Positions 53,257 to 62,787 of a stretch of 64,000 bases of DNA are shown in pieces (the first letter of the stretch is position 1; each line of letters begins with the position of its first letter). The translations under genes and the position numbers were made by a program. Source of the DNA: JBCDJI01 sp964351865 (GTDB lineage Bacteria > Verrucomicrobiota > Verrucomicrobiia > Methylacidiphilales > JBCBYL01); NCBI GenBank assembly GCA_964351865.1, contig CAYGPJ010000003.1:80606-144605 (forward strand). The letters run 5' to 3'. The notes beneath the pieces were generated by a model that saw only the letters and a list, made by a program, of their open reading frames with translations, did not search any database and was not told where the DNA came from.

Positions 53257-54696
53257 ATGGAATTTAAAGATTATCAACTAGAAACATTTTTTGATGAAAT
53301 GTTCGAAACGCCGGACCAGGTGCGGCCGCATTACCGTCATTTATTCGAGCGGTTTAAAGAGCTGAGCGAACGTGAGTTTCACGACAAGCGGCAGGCCGTG
53401 GATTTATCCTTCCTACGGATGGGCATTACCTTCACGGTGTACGGGGACGAAAAAGGAACCGAGCGTATTTTCCCTTTCGATATGGTGCCGCGGATTATTC
53501 CGAATAAGGAGTGGGAGACGATTGAAAAAGGTCTCGAACAGCGGATCACTGCGCTGAACATGTTTCTGCACGATCTCTATCATGATCAGAAAATTCTCAA
53601 GGACGGGGTGATCCCCGCTCATTACATTCATTCAGGGAAACACTTTCGTCCGGAATTTATGGGCATTGATGTGCCTAAGAACATTTACATTCATATCTGT
53701 GGAACCGACCTGATCCGGGATAATGATGGTCAGTATCTGGTGCTGGAAGACAACGCCCGTTGTCCCTCCGGAGTCTCGTATGTTTTGGAAAACCGGCAGG
53801 CGATGAAGCGTGCCTTTCCGCATTTCTTTGATCGGATGGCGGTGCGTCCGATTGATACGTATGCAGAGGATTTGCTGCAGACGCTCAGGCACGTCTCGCC
53901 GCAGGGGAAAGCGAATCCACGTGTCGCGGTGCTGACGCCGGGGATTTATAACAGCGCGTATTTCGAGCACTGCTTTTTAGCCAAGGAAATGGGAGTGGAA
54001 ATCGTCGAAGGGCAGGATCTGCTGGTGCGCGATCAGAAGGTTTATATGCGCACGACCGAGGGGTTGGAGCAAGTTGATGTGATTTACCGACGGATCGATG
54101 ATGACTTTATTGATCCGGTCACCTTCCGTCGTGATTCTTTACTGGGAGTTCCCGGATTGGTGAATGCTTACCGGGCAGGAAATGTCAGTCTGGCCAACTC
54201 AATCGGAACGGGGATCGCAGACGATAAATTGATGTATTACTTTGTGCCGCGGATGATTAAATATTATCTGGATCAGGATCCGATCCTGCCGAATGTCGAT
54301 ACGTATCTCCCCACGGAAGAGGATGATATGAAATATATCATGGAACATCTGCCGGAACTGGTGGTGAAGGCGGCGAATGAAGCCGGTGGGTATGGTATGT
54401 TGATCGGGCCTAAAGCGACCAAAGAAGAAATTGAAGATTTCCGCGCCAAGATTAAGGCCGAACCTCGTAACTTTATTGCGCAGCCGACGATCTCACTGTC
54501 CCGTCACCCCACTTACTGTGACAAGGAATTCGGGGGGCGTCACGTCGACCTGCGTCCATATATTCTCTACGGAGATAAGATTCGGATCATGCCTGGTGGG
54601 TTAACGCGAGTGGCACTCAAAAAGGGTTCACTTGTCGTCAATTCATCACAAGGTGGCGGCAGTAAAGACACCTGGGTACTCTATGGAGATGAGTAG
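53257..54696 (+). CDS. Circularly permuted ATP-grasp protein
   Basis: A 479-residue protein with the pattern of circularly permuted ATP-grasp type 2 (former DUF404/DUF407): LEDNARCPSGVSYVLENR, DLLVRDQKVYMRT, IYRRIDDDFIDPVTF, VVKAANEAGGYGMLIGP and FGGRHVDLRPYI(L). Such enzymes form peptide-like bonds; this group is commonly paired with alpha-E proteins and transglutaminase-like genes of unknown product. It is 42 bases before the alpha-E gene. Confidence 0.9.
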   Translation: MEFKDYQLETFFDEMFETPDQVRPHYRHLFERFKELSEREFHDKRQAVDLSFLRMGITFTVYGDEKGTERIFPFDMVPRIIPNKEWETIEKGLEQRITALNMFLHDLYHDQKILKDGVIPAHYIHSGKHFRPEFMGIDVPKNIYIHICGTDLIRDNDGQYLVLEDNARCPSGVSYVLENRQAMKRAFPHFFDRMAVRPIDTYAEDLLQTLRHVSPQGKANPRVAVLTPGIYNSAYFEHCFLAKEMGVEIVEGQDLLVRDQKVYMRTTEGLEQVDVIYRRIDDDFIDPVTFRRDSLLGVPGLVNAYRAGNVSLANSIGTGIADDKLMYYFVPRMIKYYLDQDPILPNVDTYLPTEEDDMKYIMEHLPELVVKAANEAGGYGMLIGPKATKEEIEDFRAKIKAEPRNFIAQPTISLSRHPTYCDKEFGGRHVDLRPYILYGDKIRIMPGGLTRVALKKGSLVVNSSQGGGSKDTWVLYGDE

Positions 54697-54738
54697 AGCT
54701 GACTCCAAAAATCAAATATCTAAATTCGAAATAAAATT

Positions 54739-55758
54739 ATGTTAAGTCGAAACGCAGACTCACTGCTCTGGATGAGCCGTTACATTGAACGGGCGGAAAA
54801 TATTGCCCGTATCGTGGATGTTAATTTACAGATGCTGCTGGATTACCAGCGGCTGGATGATCACCAACTGGGGCAGCACTGGGAGCCGTTGGTTTTGAGT
54901 TTAGGCGAAGAGGAGCTGTTTGAAGAGCTTTACGATAAGGCCGATAGTACGACGGTTACCGAGTTCCTTACGTTTGATGAGAGAAATCCGAATTGCATTA
55001 TCAACTGTGTGGATGCCGCCAGAGAAAATGCCCGCAGTATCCGCGATCAGATTTCCGATGAAATGTGGGAAGAGATCAATCGGTTATACCTCTTTCTGCA
55101 TTCACCGGCCGCTCGCGAGGTTTGGCGCAAAACGCCGACGGAATTCTACAAGGAAATGAAGCAATGTTCCTACCTGTTCCAAGGTTTGACGAATGCGACA
55201 CTCGTGCATGATGAAGGTCGCGATTTTACGCAGATCGGTCGCTTCATGGAGCGCGCGGATAAGACGAGCCGCTTGCTGGATGTAAAATACCATATTCTGT
55301 TGCCCGCGGGGGATGAAGTGGGAGGAACGATTGATTCGGTGCAATGGGCGGCGGTGTTGCGGTGTTGTTCGGCCTTTGAGGGGTATCAGGATCATTATGG
55401 ATTTGATATTAAGCCCATGCAGGTCTCGGAATATTTAATCTTTGCTGAATCCTTTCCGCGCTCGATTCGATTTTGTCTCAGGACGTTGGATGCCTCTTTA
55501 CGGCGCCTCTCTGGCAGTCCGGCCGGACATTTCAGTAATGATGCTGAAAAACTGACGGGGCGCTTACTTTCCGAGATTAACTACAGTACGATGGATGACA
55601 TCTACGCGATCGGGCTGCATCAGTATCTGGATAAATTGCAACTCCAGCTCAATGACATCGGAGAAAAGTTCTACCAGTCGTACAATGCTGTTCCGGCAGG
55701 TGATTTAGAGGAAGAAATTGAGTTACAGTTGGTGCAGCAGCAGCAAATCCAGCAATAA
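54739..55758 (+). CDS. Alpha-E domain protein
   Basis: A 339-residue all-helical alpha-E (former DUF403) protein: LSRNADSLLWMSRYIERAENIARIVDVNLQMLLDYQ is the signature opening, and GRFMERADKTSRLLDVKYHILLP repeats its pattern. It accompanies the ATP-grasp enzyme 42 bases upstream; together they form a conserved two-gene unit in many bacteria. The function of the pair is unresolved. It ends in a Gln-rich tail. Confidence 0.9.
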   Translation: MLSRNADSLLWMSRYIERAENIARIVDVNLQMLLDYQRLDDHQLGQHWEPLVLSLGEEELFEELYDKADSTTVTEFLTFDERNPNCIINCVDAARENARSIRDQISDEMWEEINRLYLFLHSPAAREVWRKTPTEFYKEMKQCSYLFQGLTNATLVHDEGRDFTQIGRFMERADKTSRLLDVKYHILLPAGDEVGGTIDSVQWAAVLRCCSAFEGYQDHYGFDIKPMQVSEYLIFAESFPRSIRFCLRTLDASLRRLSGSPAGHFSNDAEKLTGRLLSEINYSTMDDIYAIGLHQYLDKLQLQLNDIGEKFYQSYNAVPAGDLEEEIELQLVQQQQIQQ

Positions 55759-55804
55759 GCGGTTTTTGCTACACATTTAGAGTGTTTCCGCTAAGACGGA
55801 TGCC

Positions 55805-56737
55805 ATGCCTCGTACATTAATCACCGGCGCCGCCGGATTTTTAGGATCGCATCTTGCTGATAAGTGTTTGGCCGCTGGCCATGATGTGATCGGAATGGAC
55901 AACTTCCTGACCGGCAACATGGAAAATCTCGAGCATCTGGCTGGTAATGATAAGTTCCATTTTATCAAGCAGGATGTCACGGAATACATCTATGTGCAGG
56001 GAGAATTAGATTATATCTTCCACTTCGCTTCCCCAGCGAGTCCGATCGATTATCTCGAAAAACCGATCCAGACGATGAAAGTTGGATCACTGGGAACTCA
56101 CAAGACACTGGGATTAGCGAAAGAAAAAGGAGCTGCCTTTCTTTTAGCATCGACTTCTGAATGTTACGGCGATCCGGAAGTGCATCCACAGAAAGAAGAT
56201 TACTGGGGGCATGTCAACCCGATCGGACCGCGCGGCGTGTATGATGAGGCGAAGCGTTTTGCGGAAGCATTGACGATGGCTTATCATCGTTATCACGGCG
56301 TCAATGCCCACATTGTTCGCATTTTTAACACCTATGGTCCGCGCATGCGACTGCGGGACGGGCGAGTCGTTCCGGCTTTTATCGGTCAGGCCTTGCAGGG
56401 CCAGCCGTTGAGTATTTTCGGCGACGGATCTCAGACCAGAAGCTTCTGTTATGTTTCCGACCTGATTGACGGCATTTTCCGGCTTTCGCAGTCCGATTAC
56501 CATGAGCCGGTCAATATTGGGAACCCGGGTGAAATGACCATCAAGCAATTTGCTGAAAAAATTCAGGAGATCATGCAATCGGATTCACCGATCGAGTATC
56601 ACGATCTGCCAGTGGATGACCCGAAGCAGCGCAAGCCGGACATTTCGCTTGCTAAGAAGTTGCTGGGTTGGGAGCCAAAGGTTTCGCTGGATGAAGGACT
56701 TCGTTCCACTATCGAATATTTCAAAGGTAAAGTCTAG
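55805..56737 (+). CDS. UDP-glucuronate decarboxylase-like SDR
   Basis: A 310-residue extended short-chain dehydrogenase. The cofactor motif is GAAGFLGSHLADKC (residues 7-20), STSECYGDPEVHPQKEDYWGHVNPIGPRGVYDEAKRFAEALT contains the Tyr-Lys pair (YDEAK), and RIFNTYGPRMRLRDGRVVPAFIGQALQG is characteristic of UDP-xylose synthases. It would make UDP-xylose from UDP-glucuronate. The GHMP-kinase/GalU pair 12 kb away could supply UDP-glucuronate (inference). Confidence 0.9.
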   Translation: MPRTLITGAAGFLGSHLADKCLAAGHDVIGMDNFLTGNMENLEHLAGNDKFHFIKQDVTEYIYVQGELDYIFHFASPASPIDYLEKPIQTMKVGSLGTHKTLGLAKEKGAAFLLASTSECYGDPEVHPQKEDYWGHVNPIGPRGVYDEAKRFAEALTMAYHRYHGVNAHIVRIFNTYGPRMRLRDGRVVPAFIGQALQGQPLSIFGDGSQTRSFCYVSDLIDGIFRLSQSDYHEPVNIGNPGEMTIKQFAEKIQEIMQSDSPIEYHDLPVDDPKQRKPDISLAKKLLGWEPKVSLDEGLRSTIEYFKGKV

Positions 56738-56758
56738 CGGCTGAAAGCTCTGCAATCT

Positions 56759-58054
56759 GTGTACGTGCGATTTAAAAACCTGTTTCTGCTGATGGCGGTG
56801 GCGGTCTGCTTGCCGGGAAGTCTTTCGGCGCAGCAGGAAAATCCGGCAGATGAGCGCTACCGGAGTTCCTTGCTCTTCGCGCGGGTGCTTGAAATGGTGC
56901 GGGATGACTATGTGGATGCTTCAGGAATTGATTATGATCAACTGACTTTTTCCGCGCTGGACGGAATGCTCTCTTCGCTGGATCCCTATTGCGAGTTTCT
57001 GGATGCCGATCAATACGCCGAGATTAAATCAGATGCTCAAGGCATATTTGGAGGGATTGGAGTTTATGTTGGTTTACAGAAAGATCGGAATCTGATTGTC
57101 AATATGCCGGTGCCGGGTGGCCCTGCATTTAATGCGGGATTACTGCCGGGCGATCATATTCTGGAGATTGAAGGCTTTAATACCAAAGGCATGAGCCTGA
57201 CCCATGCGGTTCGTATTATGCGAGGGCGTCCGGGGGAACCGGTTTCATTAGTGGTCTTTCGCCCCCAAGCCAAAAAGCGGATGGAAATGTCCATTGACCG
57301 CGAAGTGATCAATGTGCCGACGGTTAGGGATGCGCAGATTTTAAGTGTCTATGATGAAGGTCGGGTGAAAGTAGGTTATGTGCGGATACTACAGTTCGGA
57401 GAGCATACGCTGGAGGAACTCGAGGAGGCGTTGACTGAACTGCGGCGTGCGGGAGCCAACGGACTCATTTTGGATCTACGTAACAATCCGGGGGGGATTC
57501 TGAGCTCAGCAGTGGAGGTAGCAGGTCGCTTTGTGAAAAAGGGGCGCGTCGTCGCTTATACCGAAGGCCGATCGGATGGTGAGGGGCGCAATTATTATCG
57601 CGCTGACGAAGATATTCATGACCTCAAAACACCACTAGTCTTACTGGTGAATCGGCACAGTGCCAGTGGTGCGGAAATTGTGGCAGGCGCGTTAAAGGAT
57701 TTAGGACGCGCGGTACTGGTGGGGGAAACAACTTACGGCAAGGGATCGGTGCAGACGATCCAGTCGATCGATCGCGGTATCGGCCCATCGGTTGGCATAC
57801 GATTAACCACCGCCAAATATTACACCCCGAGCCGTCAGGTGATTCACGAGGTGGGGGTGACTCCACAGATTATGGTGCCGGTGACGCAGGAAGAAGAGGA
57901 ACTCATTCTTAAAAAGCAGAACAGCTACGTGCTCCCTCCTGATGAGCAGGCCAGACTCGTTCAAGTCGAGGATCGGCAGTTGGACCGTGCGGAGCGGATT
58001 CTCCAAGGGTTGATGATTTATCAGGCCAATCAGCAAGAAGTCGCTTCCCGCTAG
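56759..58054 (+). CDS. ctpA: C-terminal processing protease (S41)
   Basis: A 431-residue exported serine protease starting GTG. A signal peptide (LLMAVAVCLPGSLSAQ) is followed by a PDZ domain (residues 95-175, IFGGIGVYVG... GPAFNAGLLPGDHILEIEG) and the S41 catalytic part with Ser303 in HSASGAEI and Lys328 in TTYGKGSVQ, 25 residues apart as in Tsp. It trims C-termini of envelope proteins. It is closely followed by tsaD. Confidence 0.92.
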   Translation: MYVRFKNLFLLMAVAVCLPGSLSAQQENPADERYRSSLLFARVLEMVRDDYVDASGIDYDQLTFSALDGMLSSLDPYCEFLDADQYAEIKSDAQGIFGGIGVYVGLQKDRNLIVNMPVPGGPAFNAGLLPGDHILEIEGFNTKGMSLTHAVRIMRGRPGEPVSLVVFRPQAKKRMEMSIDREVINVPTVRDAQILSVYDEGRVKVGYVRILQFGEHTLEELEEALTELRRAGANGLILDLRNNPGGILSSAVEVAGRFVKKGRVVAYTEGRSDGEGRNYYRADEDIHDLKTPLVLLVNRHSASGAEIVAGALKDLGRAVLVGETTYGKGSVQTIQSIDRGIGPSVGIRLTTAKYYTPSRQVIHEVGVTPQIMVPVTQEEEELILKKQNSYVLPPDEQARLVQVEDRQLDRAERILQGLMIYQANQQEVASR

Positions 58055-58074
58055 GTGGAGCATTGAGGTCACTT

Positions 58075-59091
58075 ATGAAAGCAGTGCTGGGCATTGAATC
58101 TTCCTGCGATGAAACTTCTGTCGCGGTGCTCCAAATGGAGCAGGATCGACCCGTGCTGCTGGCGCACCAGATCGCCTCTCAACTGGAACACCATAAACCA
58201 TTCGGAGGCGTGGTGCCGGAAGTGGCGACTCGCCAACACATGAAACAATTGGATCCGATGGTGGAGTCTGTCATGGCAGAAGCGGGGGTATCGCTATCTG
58301 ATCTGGGTTTGATTGCCGCGACGCGTGGACCCGGCCTGGCTTCCTCACTGATGATTGGCTACACCTATGCCCTCGGCTTAGGCGCTGGTTGCGGCGTGCC
58401 GGTCGTCGGAATGAACCACATGGAGGGGCATTTATTTTCGCCCTTTCTGAGTGCTGAACGGGCTCCAGTCTACCCCCATTTGGCGCTGATTGTCAGCGGG
58501 GGACATACCATGCTGGTGCGAGTGTCAGAGCCGTGGAACTATGAAATCATCGGTAAGACGCGCGACGATGCGGCGGGTGAGGCCTTTGATAAGGTGGCCA
58601 AATTACTGGGTATGGAATACCCGGGCGGCCCGGAAGTGGAAAAACGTGCTAAAGAAGGGGATGCCGCGCGATTTTCGTTTCCGCGCAGTATGCTGCATTC
58701 CGGTGATTACGCCTTCAGCTTCAGTGGATTAAAAACTGCGGTGCGTTATACGCTGGAGAAATTTTCGGAGCCAGTGACGGATCAGGATCGAGCGGATGTT
58801 TGTGCGGGCTTTCAGCAGGCCGTGATCGAAGTTCTGTGCGGTAAATCAAAGAACGCGCTGGAAGCATACAACCTATCTACTCTGACGGTGAGTGGTGGCG
58901 TGAGCTGCAACCAGACATTGGTCGCCGCGTTGCAGTCAATGTGCGACGAGGCAGGTGTGGATTTCCTGCCCTCCCATCCGAAATTCAGCACCGACAATGC
59001 GGCGATGATCACCTATGCCGCAGCGCTCAGGCAGCAGGCAGGTGCGTTGCCGGATCAAGCGCACGACATCAATCCGAATTTGTCGCTATAA
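58075..59091 (+). CDS. tsaD: tRNA N6-adenosine threonylcarbamoyltransferase
   Basis: A 338-residue TsaD. MKAVLGIESSCDETSVA is the N-terminal ATPase motif, MNHMEGHLF provides the two metal His, and LIVSGGHTMLV and FSFSGLKTAVRY are conserved. With TsaB, TsaC and TsaE it makes t6A37 in ANN-decoding tRNAs. The ATG at 58075 is preferred over one 12 bases upstream because the mature start begins at the conserved MKAVLGIESS. Confidence 0.95.
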   Translation: MKAVLGIESSCDETSVAVLQMEQDRPVLLAHQIASQLEHHKPFGGVVPEVATRQHMKQLDPMVESVMAEAGVSLSDLGLIAATRGPGLASSLMIGYTYALGLGAGCGVPVVGMNHMEGHLFSPFLSAERAPVYPHLALIVSGGHTMLVRVSEPWNYEIIGKTRDDAAGEAFDKVAKLLGMEYPGGPEVEKRAKEGDAARFSFPRSMLHSGDYAFSFSGLKTAVRYTLEKFSEPVTDQDRADVCAGFQQAVIEVLCGKSKNALEAYNLSTLTVSGGVSCNQTLVAALQSMCDEAGVDFLPSHPKFSTDNAAMITYAAALRQQAGALPDQAHDINPNLSL

Positions 59092-59467
59092 ATATCAACT
59101 TAGTGCATTTTCGAGTTAAGTTATCACACGGGAACCCGCGGGAAATAAATGTAGGGCGAGATTGCATCTCGCCGGGATGGAAATTGGCGAGATGCAAGCT
59201 TTAGGCTAGGCCTAAACTAAACAAGTTAGAAATACATGCTGGCCGCACTGCGTGCTTAGTTTTCTCGCCCTACATGTTAAAACATAATTCGGAAACGCTC
59301 TAGGTGCCGCGGCGGTGAACGATAGGGGACTGCGTCATTTTTTCTCCGCACCTGATTTTAGAAGATCACTGCCGCTACGACAGAAAACATTACTCCGTCC
59401 CCTATCGTGGGCCACCTCCGATGGTGTTATGACACTATTCGGAAGTGCTCTAAAAGCGGGGCTGCCA
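59092..59467. repeat. REP and palindrome cluster downstream of tsaD
   Basis: A 123-base element (59151-59273) is bounded by the inverted ends GTAGGGCGAGA and TCTCGCCCTAC. Its left half holds GGCGAGATTGCATCTCGCC, and its right half (59213-59275) matches the left flank of the RAYT. A second element lies between near-direct repeats ATTCGGAAACGCTCTA (about 59287) and ATTCGGAAGTGCTCTA (about 59439), with inner arms CGATAGGGGAC/GTCCCCTATCG (59321-59331, 59397-59407). No gene is supported here. Confidence 0.75.
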
Positions 59468-60100
59468 TTATGCTAACCAACGTGGAGTGGCATCGAGAGC
59501 TTCATTAGAGTCGATCTTCAGCACCGGACATTCCGCAAGTTCTTCCAAAATGGGAGCATTGGTCTGGGTGGCAAGATCGTCGGGGCAGTCATGGTAATTG
59601 AGTACAATGCCAGCCACCTCGAGTTGACAGGCGCGGATGCTTTCGATGGTAAGCAGGGTGTGGTTGAGCGTGCCGAGTGAGGCGTGAGCCACAATGATCA
59701 CCGGAAAGCCCAGTTCGCGCGCAAAGTCCCGCACCCAGTATTGACGGGTGATGGGAACCAGCCAACCACCGGCGCCTTCAATCAAAAACGGTCCGGAATG
59801 TTTTTGCTGCAAAAGTTTCCACGAATTCCAGAAAGGATCCATTTCGTAGAGTCGTTCCTCGATGACGGAACTGGAGTAAGGGGCGATGGGGGCCTGAATG
59901 TGAATGGGATTAATCTCTTTGAGGCTCAGAGTTTCTTCGTTGGCCTTGGCCAGCAGTTCCACATCCGTGCGCTCGCCGCAGCAGATGGGCTTAAGCCCGA
60001 GGGCGGAGTGACCCGATTTACGGAGGTGTTGAATAAGTGCGGTGGTGAACCAGGTTTTTCCAACGTCAGTGCCGGTGCCGGTGATAAAATAGTTTTTCAT
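59468..60100 (-). CDS. bioD: Dethiobiotin synthetase
   Basis: A 210-residue ATP-dependent enzyme: the P-loop GTGTDVGKTW is at residues 8-17, KPICCGERTD and EGAGGWLVPI are the substrate and metal loops. It makes dethiobiotin from 7,8-diaminopelargonate. No other biotin gene is in the window. It is 20 bases downstream of the lysozyme-like gene. Confidence 0.95.
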   Translation of the reverse strand: MKNYFITGTGTDVGKTWFTTALIQHLRKSGHSALGLKPICCGERTDVELLAKANEETLSLKEINPIHIQAPIAPYSSSVIEERLYEMDPFWNSWKLLQQKHSGPFLIEGAGGWLVPITRQYWVRDFARELGFPVIIVAHASLGTLNHTLLTIESIRACQLEVAGIVLNYHDCPDDLATQTNAPILEELAECPVLKIDSNEALDATPRWLA

Positions 60101-60120
60101 AAGTTGAAGTTTAAAAGGGG

Positions 60121-60933
60121 TTATTCAGGGCGGTAGGTGTTGCAGCGGTTGGTCCAGCCGGCGCGCCAGCGGCCTTCGTTGCGGTGCGGGGGAGAGTGTT
60201 CGATGCGACGGTTGAGCACCCGGATGGCGGCATCGGCGAAGTGGTTGACGGCTTGCTCGGAGCTGGTGGCTGGTTTCATCTCTTGCAAAACTTGCAGCAT
60301 ACCCCAGCCGATGTCGCCGTAGCGTTCTTTGGGATTGGTGCCTTCACCTTTAAAATTCACATAATCCATCAGCGCATAGAGGCCTTGGGGGTGGGAGGCG
60401 ATCAGGTTGAATTTCTGCTCGATGTCAGTGCGTTGAGGAGCCGCAACATGATCCAATAATTTCGGCAGGGAGTTGCGAAAGCGTTGGGCGGCGAAACGGG
60501 CTTGCAGCGAGACGGTGGATTTCAGCAGGTCACGCAGGCTGGAGAGGCGTTGCCCGTTGAAGTCTTTTTGAAAGGCGTCGCGCGTGGGCCAGGGGCAGCC
60601 GGCATCCGGATTCAGCCAGGCCGGGATTTGTTGCTCGGCACCATTGGCTTTCAGAAAGCGGATCATATCAGGAAAACTTTCCTGATAGGGGCCCGTGGTG
60701 TCGGTGGGATACCAGATGAAGTGACCAATTCCCATCGAAGGGAATTCTTCACCGGGGTTCCACATGGTGAGGCCGGTGACGGTGCCGCCGCATTCGTTTT
60801 GCCAGATCAGTTTGCCGATGCGCTGGGCGTCGGCTTCTGATAGTTCGGGAACGGCAGCTAACGGCAGGGCGGTGGCTGCGGTCAATAGGGTGATGAGGCC
60901 CAGCTTACGGGTGTGTCGGATGAATTTTTTCAT
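60121..60933 (-). CDS. Exported protein with a lysozyme-like motif
   Basis: A 270-residue exported protein with signal peptide (LGLITLLTAATALPLAAVPE). Near the mature N terminus, LIWQNECGGT (Glu47) followed 20 residues later by MGIGHFIW (67-74) recalls the E-x..GIGH arrangement of phage T4-type lysozymes (GH24), here with Met in place of Thr. The rest, with YALMDYVNFKGEGTNPKERYGDIGWGMLQVL, is unfamiliar. A murein hydrolase role is plausible but unproven. It overlaps the MurU-like gene's 3' end by 29 bases. Confidence 0.5.
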   Translation of the reverse strand: MKKFIRHTRKLGLITLLTAATALPLAAVPELSEADAQRIGKLIWQNECGGTVTGLTMWNPGEEFPSMGIGHFIWYPTDTTGPYQESFPDMIRFLKANGAEQQIPAWLNPDAGCPWPTRDAFQKDFNGQRLSSLRDLLKSTVSLQARFAAQRFRNSLPKLLDHVAAPQRTDIEQKFNLIASHPQGLYALMDYVNFKGEGTNPKERYGDIGWGMLQVLQEMKPATSSEQAVNHFADAAIRVLNRRIEHSPPHRNEGRWRAGWTNRCNTYRPE

Positions 60934-61609
60934 AAATTTCTACGGTGCCGATGTCGTTCCACTCTCCGGTATCAATGACGATGCCATGTGGTGGGCAGCC
61001 TCGGCGGATCATATCAATCCAGATGGGAATGAGGGATTCTTTTTTTCCAGAGGTTAATCGCTGAAGATGTGATGGTTCGATCACACTGATGCCGGTGTAG
61101 AGGGTGTTGCCGGGTTGATCGGAGTGCAGCGTCTGCCTGAAATCCCGGATGGTGCCATCATCACCCAGCAGAACATTGCGAGGCTCTCCGGAAGTTCTTA
61201 AGGCCAAAGTGACCTCAGCGTGGCTGGTTTGGTGGAAATTGAGTAGCGGTGCTAGCGGCAGATCGGAGAGGATATCGCCGTTGTAAATGAGCAGCGGGCT
61301 GTCCTGATCGATCAGATCTTCGATATTTTTTAGCCCGCCGGCGGTTTCCAGTAAATTTGGTTCGAAGCGGAACGTGATGGGAATGTTACGATAGTGGGCA
61401 TCGGGAAAAGCGGCGGTGTATTTTTCCGGACAGTGGTGGGTGTTCACAATCAGGTGCTGGATGCCGCATTCCAGCAGTCGGTCAAAGGTGTGACAGATCA
61501 GGGGTTTACCCTGCACCGGTAGTAAAGGTTTAGGGGTATCCTCAGTATAGGGACGTAACCGGGTTCCTAATCCGGCGCCTAAGACAAATGCGTTCGTGAC
61601 TTTTTTCAA
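60905..61609 (-). CDS. Nucleotidyltransferase, MurU-like
   Basis: A 234-residue sugar nucleotidyltransferase starting TTG: LGAGLGTRLRPYTEDTPKPLLPVQGKPLI is the signature, LLIYNGDILSDLPL binds product, and GEWNDIGTVEIYEK is the end. MurU activates N-acetylmuramate 1-phosphate in the peptidoglycan-recycling route that avoids de novo UDP-MurNAc synthesis. It lies head to head with the AmgK-like kinase gene, its usual partner. The TTG start shares its bases with an ATG of the kinase frame. Confidence 0.8.
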   Translation of the reverse strand: MKKVTNAFVLGAGLGTRLRPYTEDTPKPLLPVQGKPLICHTFDRLLECGIQHLIVNTHHCPEKYTAAFPDAHYRNIPITFRFEPNLLETAGGLKNIEDLIDQDSPLLIYNGDILSDLPLAPLLNFHQTSHAEVTLALRTSGEPRNVLLGDDGTIRDFRQTLHSDQPGNTLYTGISVIEPSHLQRLTSGKKESLIPIWIDMIRRGCPPHGIVIDTGEWNDIGTVEIYEKIHPTHP

Positions 61610-61650
61610 TGTGGAGACAGTTTTACGTGTTTATTAGGAAGATGACAACG

Positions 61651-62778
61651 ATGGTATCATTCAGAACTGAAGAAGAGCTCCTGCAATGGGTGAACTCCGG
61701 GCCGATTGGCGCTCAGGAGCAGGCAGTGGCATTAACTGGAATAGTCAAAGGCGGTTCAGTGCGACGCTTCTACCGAATACTCGGAAGTGAAGAGAAGTCG
61801 CTCGGGGTGCTGATGGAATATAGTCAGGAGAAGGAGGAGAATACGTTCTACGGCGAAATCTCGCGGTTTCTGACCGATCTTAAGGTACCGGTTCCGCACA
61901 TCCTGCATCAGGAACCCGAGCAGGGACTAGCGATTTTACAGGACCTGGGGTCAACGGATCTGCATGCACTTAAAGAGCTGCCCTGGCCGGAATTAAAAGC
62001 TCACTACGTAAAAATTCTGGAAGCGATTCAGCCGCTCTGGCTGGCTGGCGAGGAGCAGGTGAAGTCACATGAGTCATTGAAGTTGATGGAGGGTTTTGAT
62101 GCCCGACTCTATGCTTGGGAGCGCGATTACTTTTTTGACCAGTGTGTGCTGCGCATCGGCAAAGATATCTCGCCCGAAAGTCGGGACGCGCTGCATCAAG
62201 AGTGCGGGATCCTGCAGGAGCTGTTACTAAAACAGGCCGCCCATCTGGTGCATCGTGATTTTCAGTCGCACAACATCATGATTACTGAGGCCGGACCGGT
62301 GTTTGTTGATTTTCAGGGAATGCGTTATGGAACCTGGTTCTACGATCTGGCATCGCTATTGTACGATCCCTATATGAATCTGAGTGAAAACCGTCGGGAC
62401 GAGCTGCTGGCGGTGACGGCAGAAATGATGGTTTGGCCCGGCACGGACGCTGAATTTGATCTGCACTTCTGTGCTGCTGCGGTGCATCGGCTAATGCAGG
62501 CATTAGGCGCTTACGGCTATCTGGGTCATGAGCTCGGGAAAGAAGAATTTCTGCCTTACATTCCCGTGGCGGCACAGGAGTTGAAGTTGCTGGCAGCCGA
62601 GATGGAACTGACTGAATTGGAACAACTGGTCAAAGTGGTCTTGGGTGAAAAGAGAGAGAAAACGGTGAAGGGGGCCAAGGACGATAAAAGTGACAAGGCG
62701 GATAAGGGTGATAAGGGTGACAGGAAAAGATCTCGTAGCTCCCGGAATCGTCGTCCCCGCAGAAATTCGAAAAAATGA
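61651..62778 (+). CDS. AmgK-like sugar kinase (aminoglycoside phosphotransferase fold)
   Basis: A 375-residue protein kinase-like fold: catalytic loop HRDFQSHN (His201, Asp203) and metal motif DFQG (Asp220), with GGSVRRFYRI as the nucleotide loop. AmgK phosphorylates N-acetylmuramate at C1 for MurU, its divergent neighbour. The start is supported by an AGGAAG site 9 bases upstream; an ATG at 61609 overlaps the divergent MurU start. The tail is an unusual Lys/Asp repeat followed by Arg/Ser (KSDKADKGDKGDRKRSRSSR), possibly nucleic-acid or envelope binding. Confidence 0.8.
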   Translation: MVSFRTEEELLQWVNSGPIGAQEQAVALTGIVKGGSVRRFYRILGSEEKSLGVLMEYSQEKEENTFYGEISRFLTDLKVPVPHILHQEPEQGLAILQDLGSTDLHALKELPWPELKAHYVKILEAIQPLWLAGEEQVKSHESLKLMEGFDARLYAWERDYFFDQCVLRIGKDISPESRDALHQECGILQELLLKQAAHLVHRDFQSHNIMITEAGPVFVDFQGMRYGTWFYDLASLLYDPYMNLSENRRDELLAVTAEMMVWPGTDAEFDLHFCAAAVHRLMQALGAYGYLGHELGKEEFLPYIPVAAQELKLLAAEMELTELEQLVKVVLGEKREKTVKGAKDDKSDKADKGDKGDRKRSRSSRNRRPRRNSKK

Positions 62779-62787
62779 TGAGAAGAT

